Shown piece by piece: positions 18,927-27,040 of a DNA stretch of 64,000 nt. Location of the stretch: positions 1-64,000 of the forward strand of contig JBEBYL010000002.1 in the NCBI GenBank assembly GCA_040391135.1, in the 5' to 3' direction. Every line of letters begins with the position of its first letter. Within the stretch, counting starts at the first letter, position 1. This DNA is from G025836975 sp040391135 (GTDB taxonomy: Bacteria > Pseudomonadota > Gammaproteobacteria > Burkholderiales > Burkholderiaceae_B). The position numbers and the translations under genes were made by a program. The notes beneath the pieces were generated by a model that was not told the DNA's origin, searched no databases, and worked only from the letters and a program-made list of their open reading frames with translations.

Positions 18927-19796
18927 TTAGGCCGCAGGCGTAATTTCAGTAGCAAAGTTGCGATAGGAATGCAAAGGGCGGCCCAGGAGCTCGGTCAGAC
19001 GCTCAACGTCGCCAGTCTCCGGAATCATGCCGTCGCTGACATAGCGTTCTGCCATGAGACGCATCTCGTAGGCCATCCACTTAGGCAAGAAGGCCGCCAG
19101 ATTTTGCTCAAACGCGGTTGGATCATCGCCACCATATGCAACTGGACGCTGCAAGATATCGGACCAGATCCCAGCCACATCCGACCCAGTCAATGTATCC
19201 GGGCCAACCAGATTGATTGTTTCGTTCGGCAGCTTGCCTGGTGCTTGTTCGCGTCGGATCAGCTCAATTGCGGCGACCTCTGCAATGTCACGCGCATCAA
19301 CCATGGCCAGACCTTTGCTTCCAATCGGCATCGGATAGACGCCGTGGTTGAAGATGACGTCCTTGATCATATGTTCGTTGTCAATGAAATAGGCCGGACG
19401 CAGGATGGTGGCGCTAAAGCCCATCTGTTCGATCATCCGCTCGGCGCCCAGCTTCACTGCGAAATGCGGCACGTTCACAAATCGATCACTGTGAAGCACC
19501 GATAGATACACGACCCGATCAACGCCTGATTCGCGGGCAATGTTCAATGTAATAAGTGCTTGTGTGAATTCATCTGCAGCTACCGCATTGAGGAGAAACA
19601 GCGTGCTGACGCCCTTGAATGCGGTGCGAAGCGAGTCGATATCGAGCAGGTCGCCCTTTACCACTTCCCCGCTAGCGGGGAAGCTGGCTTTAGCAGGATC
19701 GCGGACGAGAACGCGGACGTTGGCGCCACGCTTGATGAGTTGTTGGACTACTTGATTGCCGACCCGACCGGTGGCGCCTGTAACGAGGATTGCCAT
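18927..19796 (-). CDS. NmrA-like NAD(P)-binding protein (atypical SDR)
   Basis: A 289-residue protein with the extended-Rossmann motif TGATGRVGNQVV (about 6-17) and the layout of NmrA/YtfG quinone-oxidoreductase-like proteins (VRDPAKA, STLFLLNAVAADE, LRPAYFIDN, DARDIAEVAAIEL). It may be a redox sensor or a small reductase; the substrate is unknown. It is divergent from the LysR gene, with about 95 bases between, and followed by DUF1857. Confidence 0.85.
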   Translation of the reverse strand: MAILVTGATGRVGNQVVQQLIKRGANVRVLVRDPAKASFPASGEVVKGDLLDIDSLRTAFKGVSTLFLLNAVAADEFTQALITLNIARESGVDRVVYLSVLHSDRFVNVPHFAVKLGAERMIEQMGFSATILRPAYFIDNEHMIKDVIFNHGVYPMPIGSKGLAMVDARDIAEVAAIELIRREQAPGKLPNETINLVGPDTLTGSDVAGIWSDILQRPVAYGGDDPTAFEQNLAAFLPKWMAYEMRLMAERYVSDGMIPETGDVERLTELLGRPLHSYRNFATEITPAA

Positions 19797-19891
19797 GGTG
19801 TTTCTCCTGAGTGGTGATTGAAAGACAGCTGAATCTTAGTTGTTCCAACATCGATCCGATAGATGATATATTTGGACACCTTGTCTCATTG

Positions 19892-20794
19892 ATGGAACAC
19901 ATGGATTTACTAGCTCTTGCCGACTTCAACCTCGTAGCCCGCCACGGAGGGTTTGGTAAGGCAGCACGCGCCACAGGCCGTCCCAAAGCGACGCTATCCC
20001 GCAGGGTTGTGGAACTTGAAGGTAGCCTCGGCTTGCGCCTGCTTGAACGAGGAGCCCACTCCCTAAAACTTACAGAAGAAGGCCGTGCGCTCTATGAGCG
20101 AACGGCAGTATTACTGACGGAGATTGATGAGGCGGCAGCCGCGATTGCATCGGGAGGAGAAAAGCCACAAGGCAGGCTACGAATCAGCGCGCCCCTTCTT
20201 TTTTCGCAAGCTGCAATGGGTAAACTGGCGGCCCAATTTGCGGTGAAGTATCCAGATGTTCGGTTGGAGGTGACAACCGAGGATCGCTCCGTCGACATGA
20301 TTGACGAAGGGTATGACATTGTCATCCGGGTCAATCCGAATTCGGACGAAAATCTGATCGGAAGAATCTTTTTGCGTGATCGATTGGTTGTAGTCGCCCA
20401 TCCGGAGTTGGTTAGACCTAGCAAAAATTTGCCTGTGCATGCAGTTGTGCGCGGGACGGGCGACCAGGCTGCAAACTGGAGTATCACAACACCAACAGGT
20501 AAATCAAGTATCGCCGTTGAGCCAGTCCTCCACTTGTCATCGCTCTTCATGGTCCGCGATGCAGTTCGCTTAGGTACCGGTGCTGCATGTCTTCCCTTGT
20601 CCCTAGTGAGCCATGATTTAGCTGCCGGCAAACTAGTAGCTTGGGGCGATGTAGACGGGCCAGATATCGCTCTATGGGCGCTTTATCCCTCTCGGCGATT
20701 GTTGAGTGCGCGCGTATCCACTTTCCTTAGCCATTTGAAGGAAGCGTTTCCAAAAGGGACACCCGACGAATTAGCCTTTTATATCGCGGAGTAG
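19892..20794 (+). CDS. LysR-family transcriptional regulator
   Basis: Winged-helix regulator, 300 residues from ATG 19892 (ATG 19901 equally possible). The N-terminal HTH is at about 5-64 (DFNLVARHGGFGKAARATGRPKATLSRRVVELE) and the substrate-binding domain at about 90-295. It is divergent from the NmrA-like/DUF1857 pair and is the likely regulator of it. An alternative in-frame start at 19811 would add a tail unlike the family. Confidence 0.88.
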   Translation: MEHMDLLALADFNLVARHGGFGKAARATGRPKATLSRRVVELEGSLGLRLLERGAHSLKLTEEGRALYERTAVLLTEIDEAAAAIASGGEKPQGRLRISAPLLFSQAAMGKLAAQFAVKYPDVRLEVTTEDRSVDMIDEGYDIVIRVNPNSDENLIGRIFLRDRLVVVAHPELVRPSKNLPVHAVVRGTGDQAANWSITTPTGKSSIAVEPVLHLSSLFMVRDAVRLGTGAACLPLSLVSHDLAAGKLVAWGDVDGPDIALWALYPSRRLLSARVSTFLSHLKEAFPKGTPDELAFYIAE

Positions 20795-20919
20795 GTAAAC
20801 GCACGCAATAAGCCAGCGTGTATACCTCAAACGTCCGCTTTGGGGTCGATAAGCGACATGTTGATAGGCTGCCTCCAGCCAAAACCGGCCGGCCGCTTCC
20901 CCAACGGACTTGTCGAAAT

Positions 20920-21360
20920 TTAAATACTCATTAACACTGCACCGGCAAGAAGCAAACCCGCTGCCGTCATCCTCTGAAAGCTGAAGGGTTGTACTGCCAT
21001 TTCAAACCAGCCAAGGCGATCCAATGCCATAGCGGCGGTCACCTGCCCTGCCATGACCAACGCAATCATGTTGGCAGCGCCTATACGCGGAGCGACGGCA
21101 GTGGTTGCAGACAGGACGACAGCCCCGCACAGCCCTCCGGTCCAGGCCCACCAAGGAAGGCCGGTCATTTGCGATAGTCTTGGCCATGTTCGGCCGGACG
21201 CTAGCGCGACGCATGCAAGTATGGCCGCCACAAGCAATGCAGATAGGGCTGCCGCCCACAGGGGGCCTCCTATTGCGCGTCCTAAGCGAGCATTGACAAG
21301 CGCCTGCAAGGGAAGCATTACTCCGGCAGTCACAGCAAGAAGAAAGAACAACCAAGACAT
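20920..21360 (-). CDS. YdcZ-type DMT-superfamily membrane protein (DUF606)
   Basis: A 146-residue protein with four or five hydrophobic helices, matching the DMT_YdcZ family (LQALVNARLGRAIGGPLWAAALS, WAWTGGLCGAVVL, IALVMAGQVTAAMALDRLGWF). Members are short EamA relatives that probably dimerise as transporters. The start is three bases after the hydrolase stop on the same strand, so it is the last gene of the TetR - hydrolase - YdcZ unit. Confidence 0.85.
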   Translation of the reverse strand: MSWLFFLLAVTAGVMLPLQALVNARLGRAIGGPLWAAALSALLVAAILACVALASGRTWPRLSQMTGLPWWAWTGGLCGAVVLSATTAVAPRIGAANMIALVMAGQVTAAMALDRLGWFEMAVQPFSFQRMTAAGLLLAGAVLMSI

Positions 21361-21362
21361 CG

Positions 21363-22307
21363 CTATTTCCCTTGCCGCTTGCCGAAAAAATCCACCAGCA
21401 GTTCAGATACGTGATTCGAAGCCTCTTCTGGAAGGAAATGTCCGGCGTTCAAGATCACGTCACCTTGCACATCGTCCGCCAAAGACTTCAATGCATCCAC
21501 GATACGGTCTCCGACCCCTCGCTCTGCTCCCACAGCCAGCACTGGAATGTCTAGTCGCTTCTCGGCGCGACGGCGGTTTGCGGCAACTCCCGCGGGTGAA
21601 AGCGCTGACTGGTAGTAGCCGGTTACCGCTCGCAATGCCCCGGGAGCCGCTAGCTGACGCGCATAGATCGCGATGTCTTCGGCTGTAATTGCCCAGGGCT
21701 GAAGCGCTTTCGCGCGAAACAGCCAAGTTAGAAAAACCTCTTCGCGCCCAGCTATTAGTAACCGAGGAAGCTCATCGAGTTGGTTGAAAGAGAAATGCCA
21801 ACTGCGCAGGTTTGCCTCCTCGGCGGGCAGATCACTGCGCGCTGCTGAAAGTCCCGGTATTAGAGCGTCAAACATTGCGACGCGACGAATGTCGGAGCGC
21901 CAATCAGCGGCCCATGCATAGGCGATCCAACTGCCTACGTCGTGTCCCACGACATCGATTGGTCCGTTCTCGAACAGCCCGATCTTCGCTGCAAAATGGT
22001 GCAGTTCAGTGGAGACTGTGGCCATATCGTAATTACCCGCTGGCGCGTCACTTTCCCCCATACCTCTAGGATCGACTGCAATGACCCTATAACCGGCGTC
22101 AGCCAGCTGGGGCATCACGTAGCGCCATGCATACCAGCTCTGTGGCCAGCCCGGAATCAGTAGAACGGGAGGGCCTTCGCCCCCCTCCACGTAATGAAGG
22201 TTGACGTCACCAACCCGAGCGCTCGCATGGCGAAATCGTTGCCAGAAATCCGTACGCATCATGAAATCCGCACCGACATGCTCGGCTTGTTTTGAATGAA
22301 TACTCAT
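21363..22307 (-). CDS. Alpha/beta hydrolase, epoxide-hydrolase-like
   Basis: A 314-residue hydrolase. The oxyanion motif is PGWPQ (about 53-57, HGxP-type in epoxide hydrolases). The nucleophile is Asp in VGHDVGS, so an epoxide hydrolase or dehalogenase rather than an esterase is expected, and the catalytic His is in NAGHFLPEE near the C terminus. Two lid tyrosines may be in the segment around TGYYQS. GGGAGA precedes the ATG. It follows the TetR gene by 48 bases and carries a TetR-type operator directly upstream. Confidence 0.85.
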   Translation of the reverse strand: MSIHSKQAEHVGADFMMRTDFWQRFRHASARVGDVNLHYVEGGEGPPVLLIPGWPQSWYAWRYVMPQLADAGYRVIAVDPRGMGESDAPAGNYDMATVSTELHHFAAKIGLFENGPIDVVGHDVGSWIAYAWAADWRSDIRRVAMFDALIPGLSAARSDLPAEEANLRSWHFSFNQLDELPRLLIAGREEVFLTWLFRAKALQPWAITAEDIAIYARQLAAPGALRAVTGYYQSALSPAGVAANRRRAEKRLDIPVLAVGAERGVGDRIVDALKSLADDVQGDVILNAGHFLPEEASNHVSELLVDFFGKRQGK

Positions 22308-22321
22308 AACTTCTCCCTAAA

Positions 22322-22343
22322 ATGGAATTGATCGTTTCCTAAT
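22322..22343 (-). promoter_or_regulatory. Probable TetR operator in front of the hydrolase gene
   Basis: Read on the - strand, ATTAGGAAACGATCAATTCC followed by AT. It aligns base for base with the site in the tetR promoter (shared pattern ATTAGGAAAYGATYRWTTCC). It lies 15 bases before the hydrolase ATG, between tetR and the hydrolase gene. Confidence 0.7.
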
Positions 22344-22355
22344 TGATGAAATTTT

Positions 22356-22964
22356 TTAGAGCAAGCGCATTAACTCGGCAACCATTCTGAGCATAGTGCT
22401 GGTGTCTGATCCTGTTTTCCCGAGTATCCGCATACCTTGTTGAAGTGCCAGGAGGAGCTTCGCCATGCTGGCGGCATTGACCTCCGTACGAATGGAACCG
22501 TCCATCTGACCTTCTCCAATGAGGCGCAGGAGCTGTTCTTCTTGTCTAGTCTGCTGTGCAGCGATCAAACCGGAAATCTCCTTGTCGGCCAGAGCAAGTT
22601 CAACGGCACTCTCAATAACCAAGCATCCGGTGCGGCCAGCGACTTCACTACTCAGTAGCGCATACTGAGTAAGTAAAACCTCGATTTTTTTCTTGCCGGA
22701 AAGCTCGCTGGCCAAGCAAGCAGCAATCGCCTCGCCGCGCTGTGTCATGTAGCGGTCAAGCGCCGCTAGAAAAAGCCCCCGCTTGTCGCCCCATGCCTTG
22801 TAGATGCTGCCCGACGTCAACCCCAGGCATGCATTCAGGTCCGAGATGGAGGTGCCGTGGTACCCATACTCGCTAAAGCGAGTGATTGCTTTGTCCAGGG
22901 CTGCATTCGTATCGAACTCGCGAGGCCGACCGGGGCCGACAGGAATTTCCGTTTTTTGATTCAT
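22356..22964 (-). CDS. TetR-family repressor
   Basis: A 202-residue regulator starting MNQKTEIPVGPGRPREFD. The TetR HTH covers about 15-62 (ALDKAITRFSEYGYHGTSISDLNACLGLTSGSIYKAWGDKRGLF). The C-terminal domain resembles the group that controls small redox or hydrolase genes, with a Cys in GRTGCLVIE. A frame upstream to 22988 is open, but the promoter below places transcription at the ATG of 22964. It is first in a three-gene unit and likely represses itself and the hydrolase/YdcZ genes. Confidence 0.88.
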   Translation of the reverse strand: MNQKTEIPVGPGRPREFDTNAALDKAITRFSEYGYHGTSISDLNACLGLTSGSIYKAWGDKRGLFLAALDRYMTQRGEAIAACLASELSGKKKIEVLLTQYALLSSEVAGRTGCLVIESAVELALADKEISGLIAAQQTRQEEQLLRLIGEGQMDGSIRTEVNAASMAKLLLALQQGMRILGKTGSDTSTMLRMVAELMRLL

Positions 22965-22970
22965 GGAATT

Positions 22971-22999
22971 ATTATAGGAAACAATCATTTCCTAATCAA
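22971..22999 (-). promoter_or_regulatory. tetR promoter with operator in the spacer; predicted leaderless mRNA
   Basis: On the - strand: -35 TTGATT (22994-22999), a 17-base spacer, -10 TATAAT (22971-22976). The palindrome AGGAAA-N6-TTTCCT (22976-22993) fills the spacer. Seven bases after the -10 lies the A of the tetR ATG (22964), so the transcript would begin at the start codon. Confidence 0.75.
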
Positions 23000-23052
23000 G
23001 TGCCAACAAACAATTAAGCAGCTTTCTGCCGAAGGAAGCACGAGCGCTGGGC

Positions 23053-23973
23053 TCAGGGCAGGTATTGCAAGCTATTCGCCTCACCACGCAGCAACGGCAT
23101 ATTCAATTGCACGGATTTTTTCAAAAAGTCCCACAGGGCCATCACTCGGTTGGAGTGGCGCAGGTCTTCGTGGCAGTGCATCCAGAAGCTGCGGGTGATG
23201 ACTATTTCGTCTTCAAGCACGGGCTGCAGGCGCGGGTCCTGAGCGGCCATGAAGCAGGGCAGAATGGTCAGCGACTGGCCTTGCAGGGCGGCGTGGTATT
23301 GGGCGATGACGCTGGTGCTTTTGAAGATGACGCGGTCGGTTGCGACGATATCGTCCAGGTAGCGCAGGCGGTCGCTGAACAGCAGTTCTTCCACATAGCC
23401 TATGAAGCTGTGCTTGCCCAGGTCGGACAGGCTTCGTATGGGCGCGCTGCGCGCCAGGTAATCGGTGCTGCCGTACAGCTTCAGCGAATAGTCCAGCAGC
23501 TTGGTGCACAGGTAGGGGCCGCGCTGGGGGCGCTCCAGCGAGATCGCGATGTCGGCTTCGCGCTTGGACAGGCTGATGAAGCGCGGGACGGGCATGATGT
23601 CCAGGGTGATGGCGGGATAGCGCCGCTGGAAATCCACCATCAGCGGTGTCAGGACATAGTTGCCGAAGCCCTCGGTGGAGCCTACGCGCAGGTGCCCGGA
23701 CAGGGTTTGGGATTGCCCCAGGATGTCTTCGCGGGCATTGATCAGCGCGCCCTCCATCTGCTCGGCATAGGCGAAAAAGCGCAGGCCGTCCTCTGTCAGG
23801 GTGAAGCCCGTGGCTTTGGATTTGTCGAACAGCAGGGTGCCCAGCTCGCGTTCCAGGGCCTGGATGCGGCGTGAAACGGTGCTGTGCTGCACGCCCAGGC
23901 GCAGGGCCGCCGCGCTGACGCGCGAGGTGCGCGCGACTTCAAGGAAATACCGTAGACCGTCCCAATCGAGCAT
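23053..23973 (-). CDS. LysR-family transcriptional regulator
   Basis: A 306-residue regulator, HTH at about 3-62 (LRYFLEVARTSRVSAAALRLGVQHSTVSRRIQALE), ligand domain about 90-300. High GC returns from this gene on. It is divergent from the binding-protein gene at 24162 and is the likely regulator of the binding protein - mmsA pair. The 188-base divergent gap is AT-rich with two TGTGCA repeats about 24 bases apart, but no operator can be assigned. Confidence 0.87.
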   Translation of the reverse strand: MLDWDGLRYFLEVARTSRVSAAALRLGVQHSTVSRRIQALERELGTLLFDKSKATGFTLTEDGLRFFAYAEQMEGALINAREDILGQSQTLSGHLRVGSTEGFGNYVLTPLMVDFQRRYPAITLDIMPVPRFISLSKREADIAISLERPQRGPYLCTKLLDYSLKLYGSTDYLARSAPIRSLSDLGKHSFIGYVEELLFSDRLRYLDDIVATDRVIFKSTSVIAQYHAALQGQSLTILPCFMAAQDPRLQPVLEDEIVITRSFWMHCHEDLRHSNRVMALWDFLKKSVQLNMPLLRGEANSLQYLP

Positions 23974-24161
23974 CGAGTTTGTTGTGCATTTTTTAGCAAT
24001 GAATGTGCAAATATTGTCGTGGAAATAAGTTTTTTACACAACTACACTGCAAAAGTGCCAAGGAGCGGCGCAATATGGGCCGGACAGGTGGTTTTGCAGG
24101 CAAAACTATTCCGCCATCATGCTCCCAGATGCACTAAAACTATAAAGATCGGAGACTAGCC

Positions 24162-25373
24162 ATGAAGAAATTTACGCTTACCCTGGCGGCCAGCCTTTGC
24201 ATGGGGGTGGCCGCTGGCGCCGCCGCCAAGGCGCCGCCTGTAAAGATCGGCATCCTGACTGATATGTCCGGTACCTATGCCTCGATGGGCGGGCCCGGTT
24301 CGGTGGCGGCGGCCAAGCTGGCGATTGCCGATTGCCTGGCGGCCGAATGCAAGGGCATGGACATCCAGCTGGTGTCGGCCGATAACCAGAACAAGGCCGA
24401 TGTGGGCGCCGCCAAGGCCCGGGAATGGTTCGACCGCGAAGGCGTCAGCGCAATAGCTGACCTGACCAATTCCGCCGTGGCGCTCGCCGTGCAGGGCATC
24501 GCCAAGGAAAAGAACAAGGTCGTGATGTTTTCCGGGCCCGCCACCACGGGCCTGACCAACGACAGTTGCTCGCCGGTGGGCTTTCACTGGATGTTCGATG
24601 TCTATTCCCAGTCGGTCGGCGGCGTGCGGGCCATGGTCAACAAGGGCGGCAAGTCGTGGTTCTTCATTACGGTCGATTACGCCTTCGGCCATTCGTTGCA
24701 GAAGGGCTCCGAAGACATGGTCAAGGAATTGGGCGGGACGGTGGTGGGGTCGGTGCTGCATCCCCTGAATGTCCCTGACTTCGCTTCTTATCTGCTTCAG
24801 GCGCAAAGCTCCAAGGCCCAGGTCGTGGCGCTGGCCAATGGCGGGGCCGACGTGGTGAATGCCATCAAGCAGGCGCGCGAGTTCGGCATTGTGGCAGGCG
24901 GGCAGCGCCTGGCTTCGCTGCTGATATTCCTGTCCGATTTGCGTGCGCTGGGGTTGGAGAATGCCCAGGGCCTGACCTATGTGGACGGTTTTTATTGGGA
25001 CTTCGACGACGGCACGCGTGCCTGGTCCGATCGCTTCGCCAAGGCCTTCGGTGGCCTGAAGCCGACCATGACGCAGGCCGGCGTGTATTCCAGCGTGCTT
25101 CATTACCTGAAGGCCGTCGCCGCGACGCAGTCCACGGACGGCAAGGTAGTGGCCGACAAGATGCGCGAGCTTCCCATCAAGGATCCCATCATGCATAACG
25201 CGTCCATCCGCCCCGATGGCCGCGTAATACACGATATGTATCTGTACGAGGTGAAAACGCCGGCGGAATCCAAGGGCGAATGGGACTTGTCCAAGCTGGT
25301 GGCCACAATACCCGCGGCCGAGGCATTCCAGCCTTTGTCCAGCTCGACATGCCCTCTGGTCAAGAAAAGCTGA
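24162..25373 (+). CDS. Periplasmic branched-chain-amino-acid-type binding protein (orphan)
   Basis: A 403-residue class I binding protein. The signal peptide is about 1-23 (MKKFTLTLAASLCMGVAAGA) and the Peripla_BP_6 fold follows (KIGILTDMSGTYASMGGPGS, FFITVDYAFGHSLQKGSEDMVKELGG). GGAG precedes the ATG. No permease or ATPase gene is adjacent, so it must share a transporter encoded elsewhere or act as a sensor. It precedes mmsA by 101 bases on the same strand; related proteins may bind aliphatic or aromatic acids. Confidence 0.88.
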   Translation: MKKFTLTLAASLCMGVAAGAAAKAPPVKIGILTDMSGTYASMGGPGSVAAAKLAIADCLAAECKGMDIQLVSADNQNKADVGAAKAREWFDREGVSAIADLTNSAVALAVQGIAKEKNKVVMFSGPATTGLTNDSCSPVGFHWMFDVYSQSVGGVRAMVNKGGKSWFFITVDYAFGHSLQKGSEDMVKELGGTVVGSVLHPLNVPDFASYLLQAQSSKAQVVALANGGADVVNAIKQAREFGIVAGGQRLASLLIFLSDLRALGLENAQGLTYVDGFYWDFDDGTRAWSDRFAKAFGGLKPTMTQAGVYSSVLHYLKAVAATQSTDGKVVADKMRELPIKDPIMHNASIRPDGRVIHDMYLYEVKTPAESKGEWDLSKLVATIPAAEAFQPLSSSTCPLVKKS

Positions 25374-25391
25374 ACCTGATCAGGGCATGTT

Positions 25392-25415
25392 CCATGCGCT
25401 TGTAATGGCGCATGG
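25392..25415 (+). other. Hairpin between the binding-protein gene and mmsA
   Basis: A perfect 8-bp stem CCATGCGC / GCGCATGG with an 8-base loop and no T-tract behind it. It looks like an mRNA-stabilising or partial attenuation hairpin rather than a true terminator. Confidence 0.5.
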
Positions 25416-25474
25416 GGCATCCCGCGATGGTCTTAATTTGTATTTTGCATCATGAATGCGCCAAGGAGACGTAA

Positions 25475-26968
25475 ATGAGTGCCGTACCCCGTATCCCGCT
25501 GCTTATCGGCGGCAAGCTTGTGCAGTCCAACACCACCGAGTGGCGGGATGTCATCAATCCCGCGACGCAGGAAGTCGTTGCCCAAGTGCCTTTTGCGACC
25601 AGGGAAGAACTGGATATGGTTGTGGCCAATTCCAAAGAGGCTTTCCAGAAATGGCGCAGCACCAGCCAGGGCGCGCGCACCCGCATCATGCTGAATTTGC
25701 AGAAGCTGGTGCGCGACAATACCGCCGCCCTGGCGAAATCGATTTCGCTGGAGCATGGGAAGACCCTGCCGGACGCCGAAGGCGAAGTGGGTCGGGGGCT
25801 GGAGGTGATAGAACACGCCTGCGCCATGGCATCCCTGCAGCTTGGCGAGTATGCCGAAAACGCCGCCACGGGCATCGACGTCTACACGCTGATCCAGCCT
25901 TTAGGCGTGTGCGCCGGCATCACGGCGTTCAACTTCCCCATCATGCTGCCTTGCTTCATGTTCCCCATGGCCATCGCGGCGGGCAACACCTTCATACTGA
26001 AGCCGTCCGAGCAGGATCCCAGCTCGTCGCTGATGCTGGCCCAGCTTGCGCTGGAAGCCGGCCTGCCGCCCGGCGTGCTCAATGTGGTGCATGGCGGTCC
26101 GGACATTGCCAATGGCCTGTGCGATCACCCCGACATCAAGGCAATTTCATTCATCGGCTCGACCCATGTGGGCACGGCCATCTACCGCCGGGCCTCCGAG
26201 GCCGGCAAGCGCTGCCAGGCCATGATGGGTGCGAAGAACCATTGCGTCATCCTGCCGGATGCCGATCGCGAAGTAGCCTTGAACCAGCTGGTGGGCGCCG
26301 CTTTCGGCGCGGCCGGGCAGCGTTGCATGGCGACGTCGGTGGCGGTCCTGGTGGGTGAGGCGCGCGACTGGCTGCCCGATTTCATCGAGCGCGCCAAGAA
26401 GCTCAAGGTCAGTATAGGCTCCGATCGCGATGCGGATCTTGGGCCGCTGGTGTCTCCCAACGCCAAGAAGCGTGTCGAAGGATTGATACAGCAAGGCGTG
26501 GATGAGGGCGCCGAACTGGTGCTGGACGGACGCAAACTGAATGTGCCGGGCTATGAAAAGGGTAACTTCGTCGGACCGACTGTCTTCAGCGGCGTGAAAG
26601 CCGATATGACGATCTACCGCGAGGAAATCTTCGGACCGGTGCTGGGCGTGGTGGGCGTCGATACCCTGGAAGAAGCGGTGGAGTTCATCAATGCCAATCC
26701 CAATGGCAACGGCGTGGCGGTCTTTACCCAGGACGGCGGCGCGGCGCGTTATTTCCAGAACAACATCGACGTGGGCCAGATCGGCATAAACATCCCCATT
26801 CCCGTGCCGGTCGCCTGGTTCAGCTTTACCGGATCGCGGGCGTCCAAGCTGGGCGACCTGGGCCCCAACGGCAAGCAGGCGGTGCATTTCTGGACCCAGA
26901 CCAAGACCGTCACCGCGCGCTGGTCGGCTCATGCTTCAGGTGTAAACACTACCATTTCCATGAAGTAA
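25475..26968 (+). CDS. mmsA: CoA-acylating methylmalonate-semialdehyde dehydrogenase
   Basis: Converts methylmalonate or malonate semialdehyde with CoA and NAD+ to propionyl- or acetyl-CoA in valine and beta-alanine breakdown. The 497-residue aldehyde-dehydrogenase has the MMSDH features: TAFNFPIMLPCFMFPMAIAAGN, FIGSTHVGTAIYRRA, catalytic Cys in GQRCMA (about 286) and FGPVLGVV. A good AAGGAG precedes the ATG. Being the second gene after a binding protein suggests the imported compound is degraded through a short-chain semialdehyde. Confidence 0.93.
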   Translation: MSAVPRIPLLIGGKLVQSNTTEWRDVINPATQEVVAQVPFATREELDMVVANSKEAFQKWRSTSQGARTRIMLNLQKLVRDNTAALAKSISLEHGKTLPDAEGEVGRGLEVIEHACAMASLQLGEYAENAATGIDVYTLIQPLGVCAGITAFNFPIMLPCFMFPMAIAAGNTFILKPSEQDPSSSLMLAQLALEAGLPPGVLNVVHGGPDIANGLCDHPDIKAISFIGSTHVGTAIYRRASEAGKRCQAMMGAKNHCVILPDADREVALNQLVGAAFGAAGQRCMATSVAVLVGEARDWLPDFIERAKKLKVSIGSDRDADLGPLVSPNAKKRVEGLIQQGVDEGAELVLDGRKLNVPGYEKGNFVGPTVFSGVKADMTIYREEIFGPVLGVVGVDTLEEAVEFINANPNGNGVAVFTQDGGAARYFQNNIDVGQIGINIPIPVPVAWFSFTGSRASKLGDLGPNGKQAVHFWTQTKTVTARWSAHASGVNTTISMK

Positions 26969-27012
26969 GCTTATAACTAGAAAGAATATATTTTAATTTC
27001 TTTATTACATAT

Positions 27013-27040
27013 AATAGCCCTTCCTATAGGGCTATTTTTT
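27013..27040 (+). terminator. Terminator of mmsA abutting the next start codon
   Basis: An 8-bp stem AATAGCCC / GGGCTATT with loop TTCCTATA and a T-tract (27034-27040) that runs into the ATG at 27041. The only purine-rich ribosome-site candidate for the next gene (ATAGGG, 27026-27031) overlaps the loop and 3' arm of this stem. Confidence 0.85.

Noticed and set aside
25392..25415. Terminator between the binding-protein gene and mmsA
   Set aside because: The 8-bp hairpin has no T-tract behind it, so it was kept only as a hairpin and the two genes are still treated as a likely operon.
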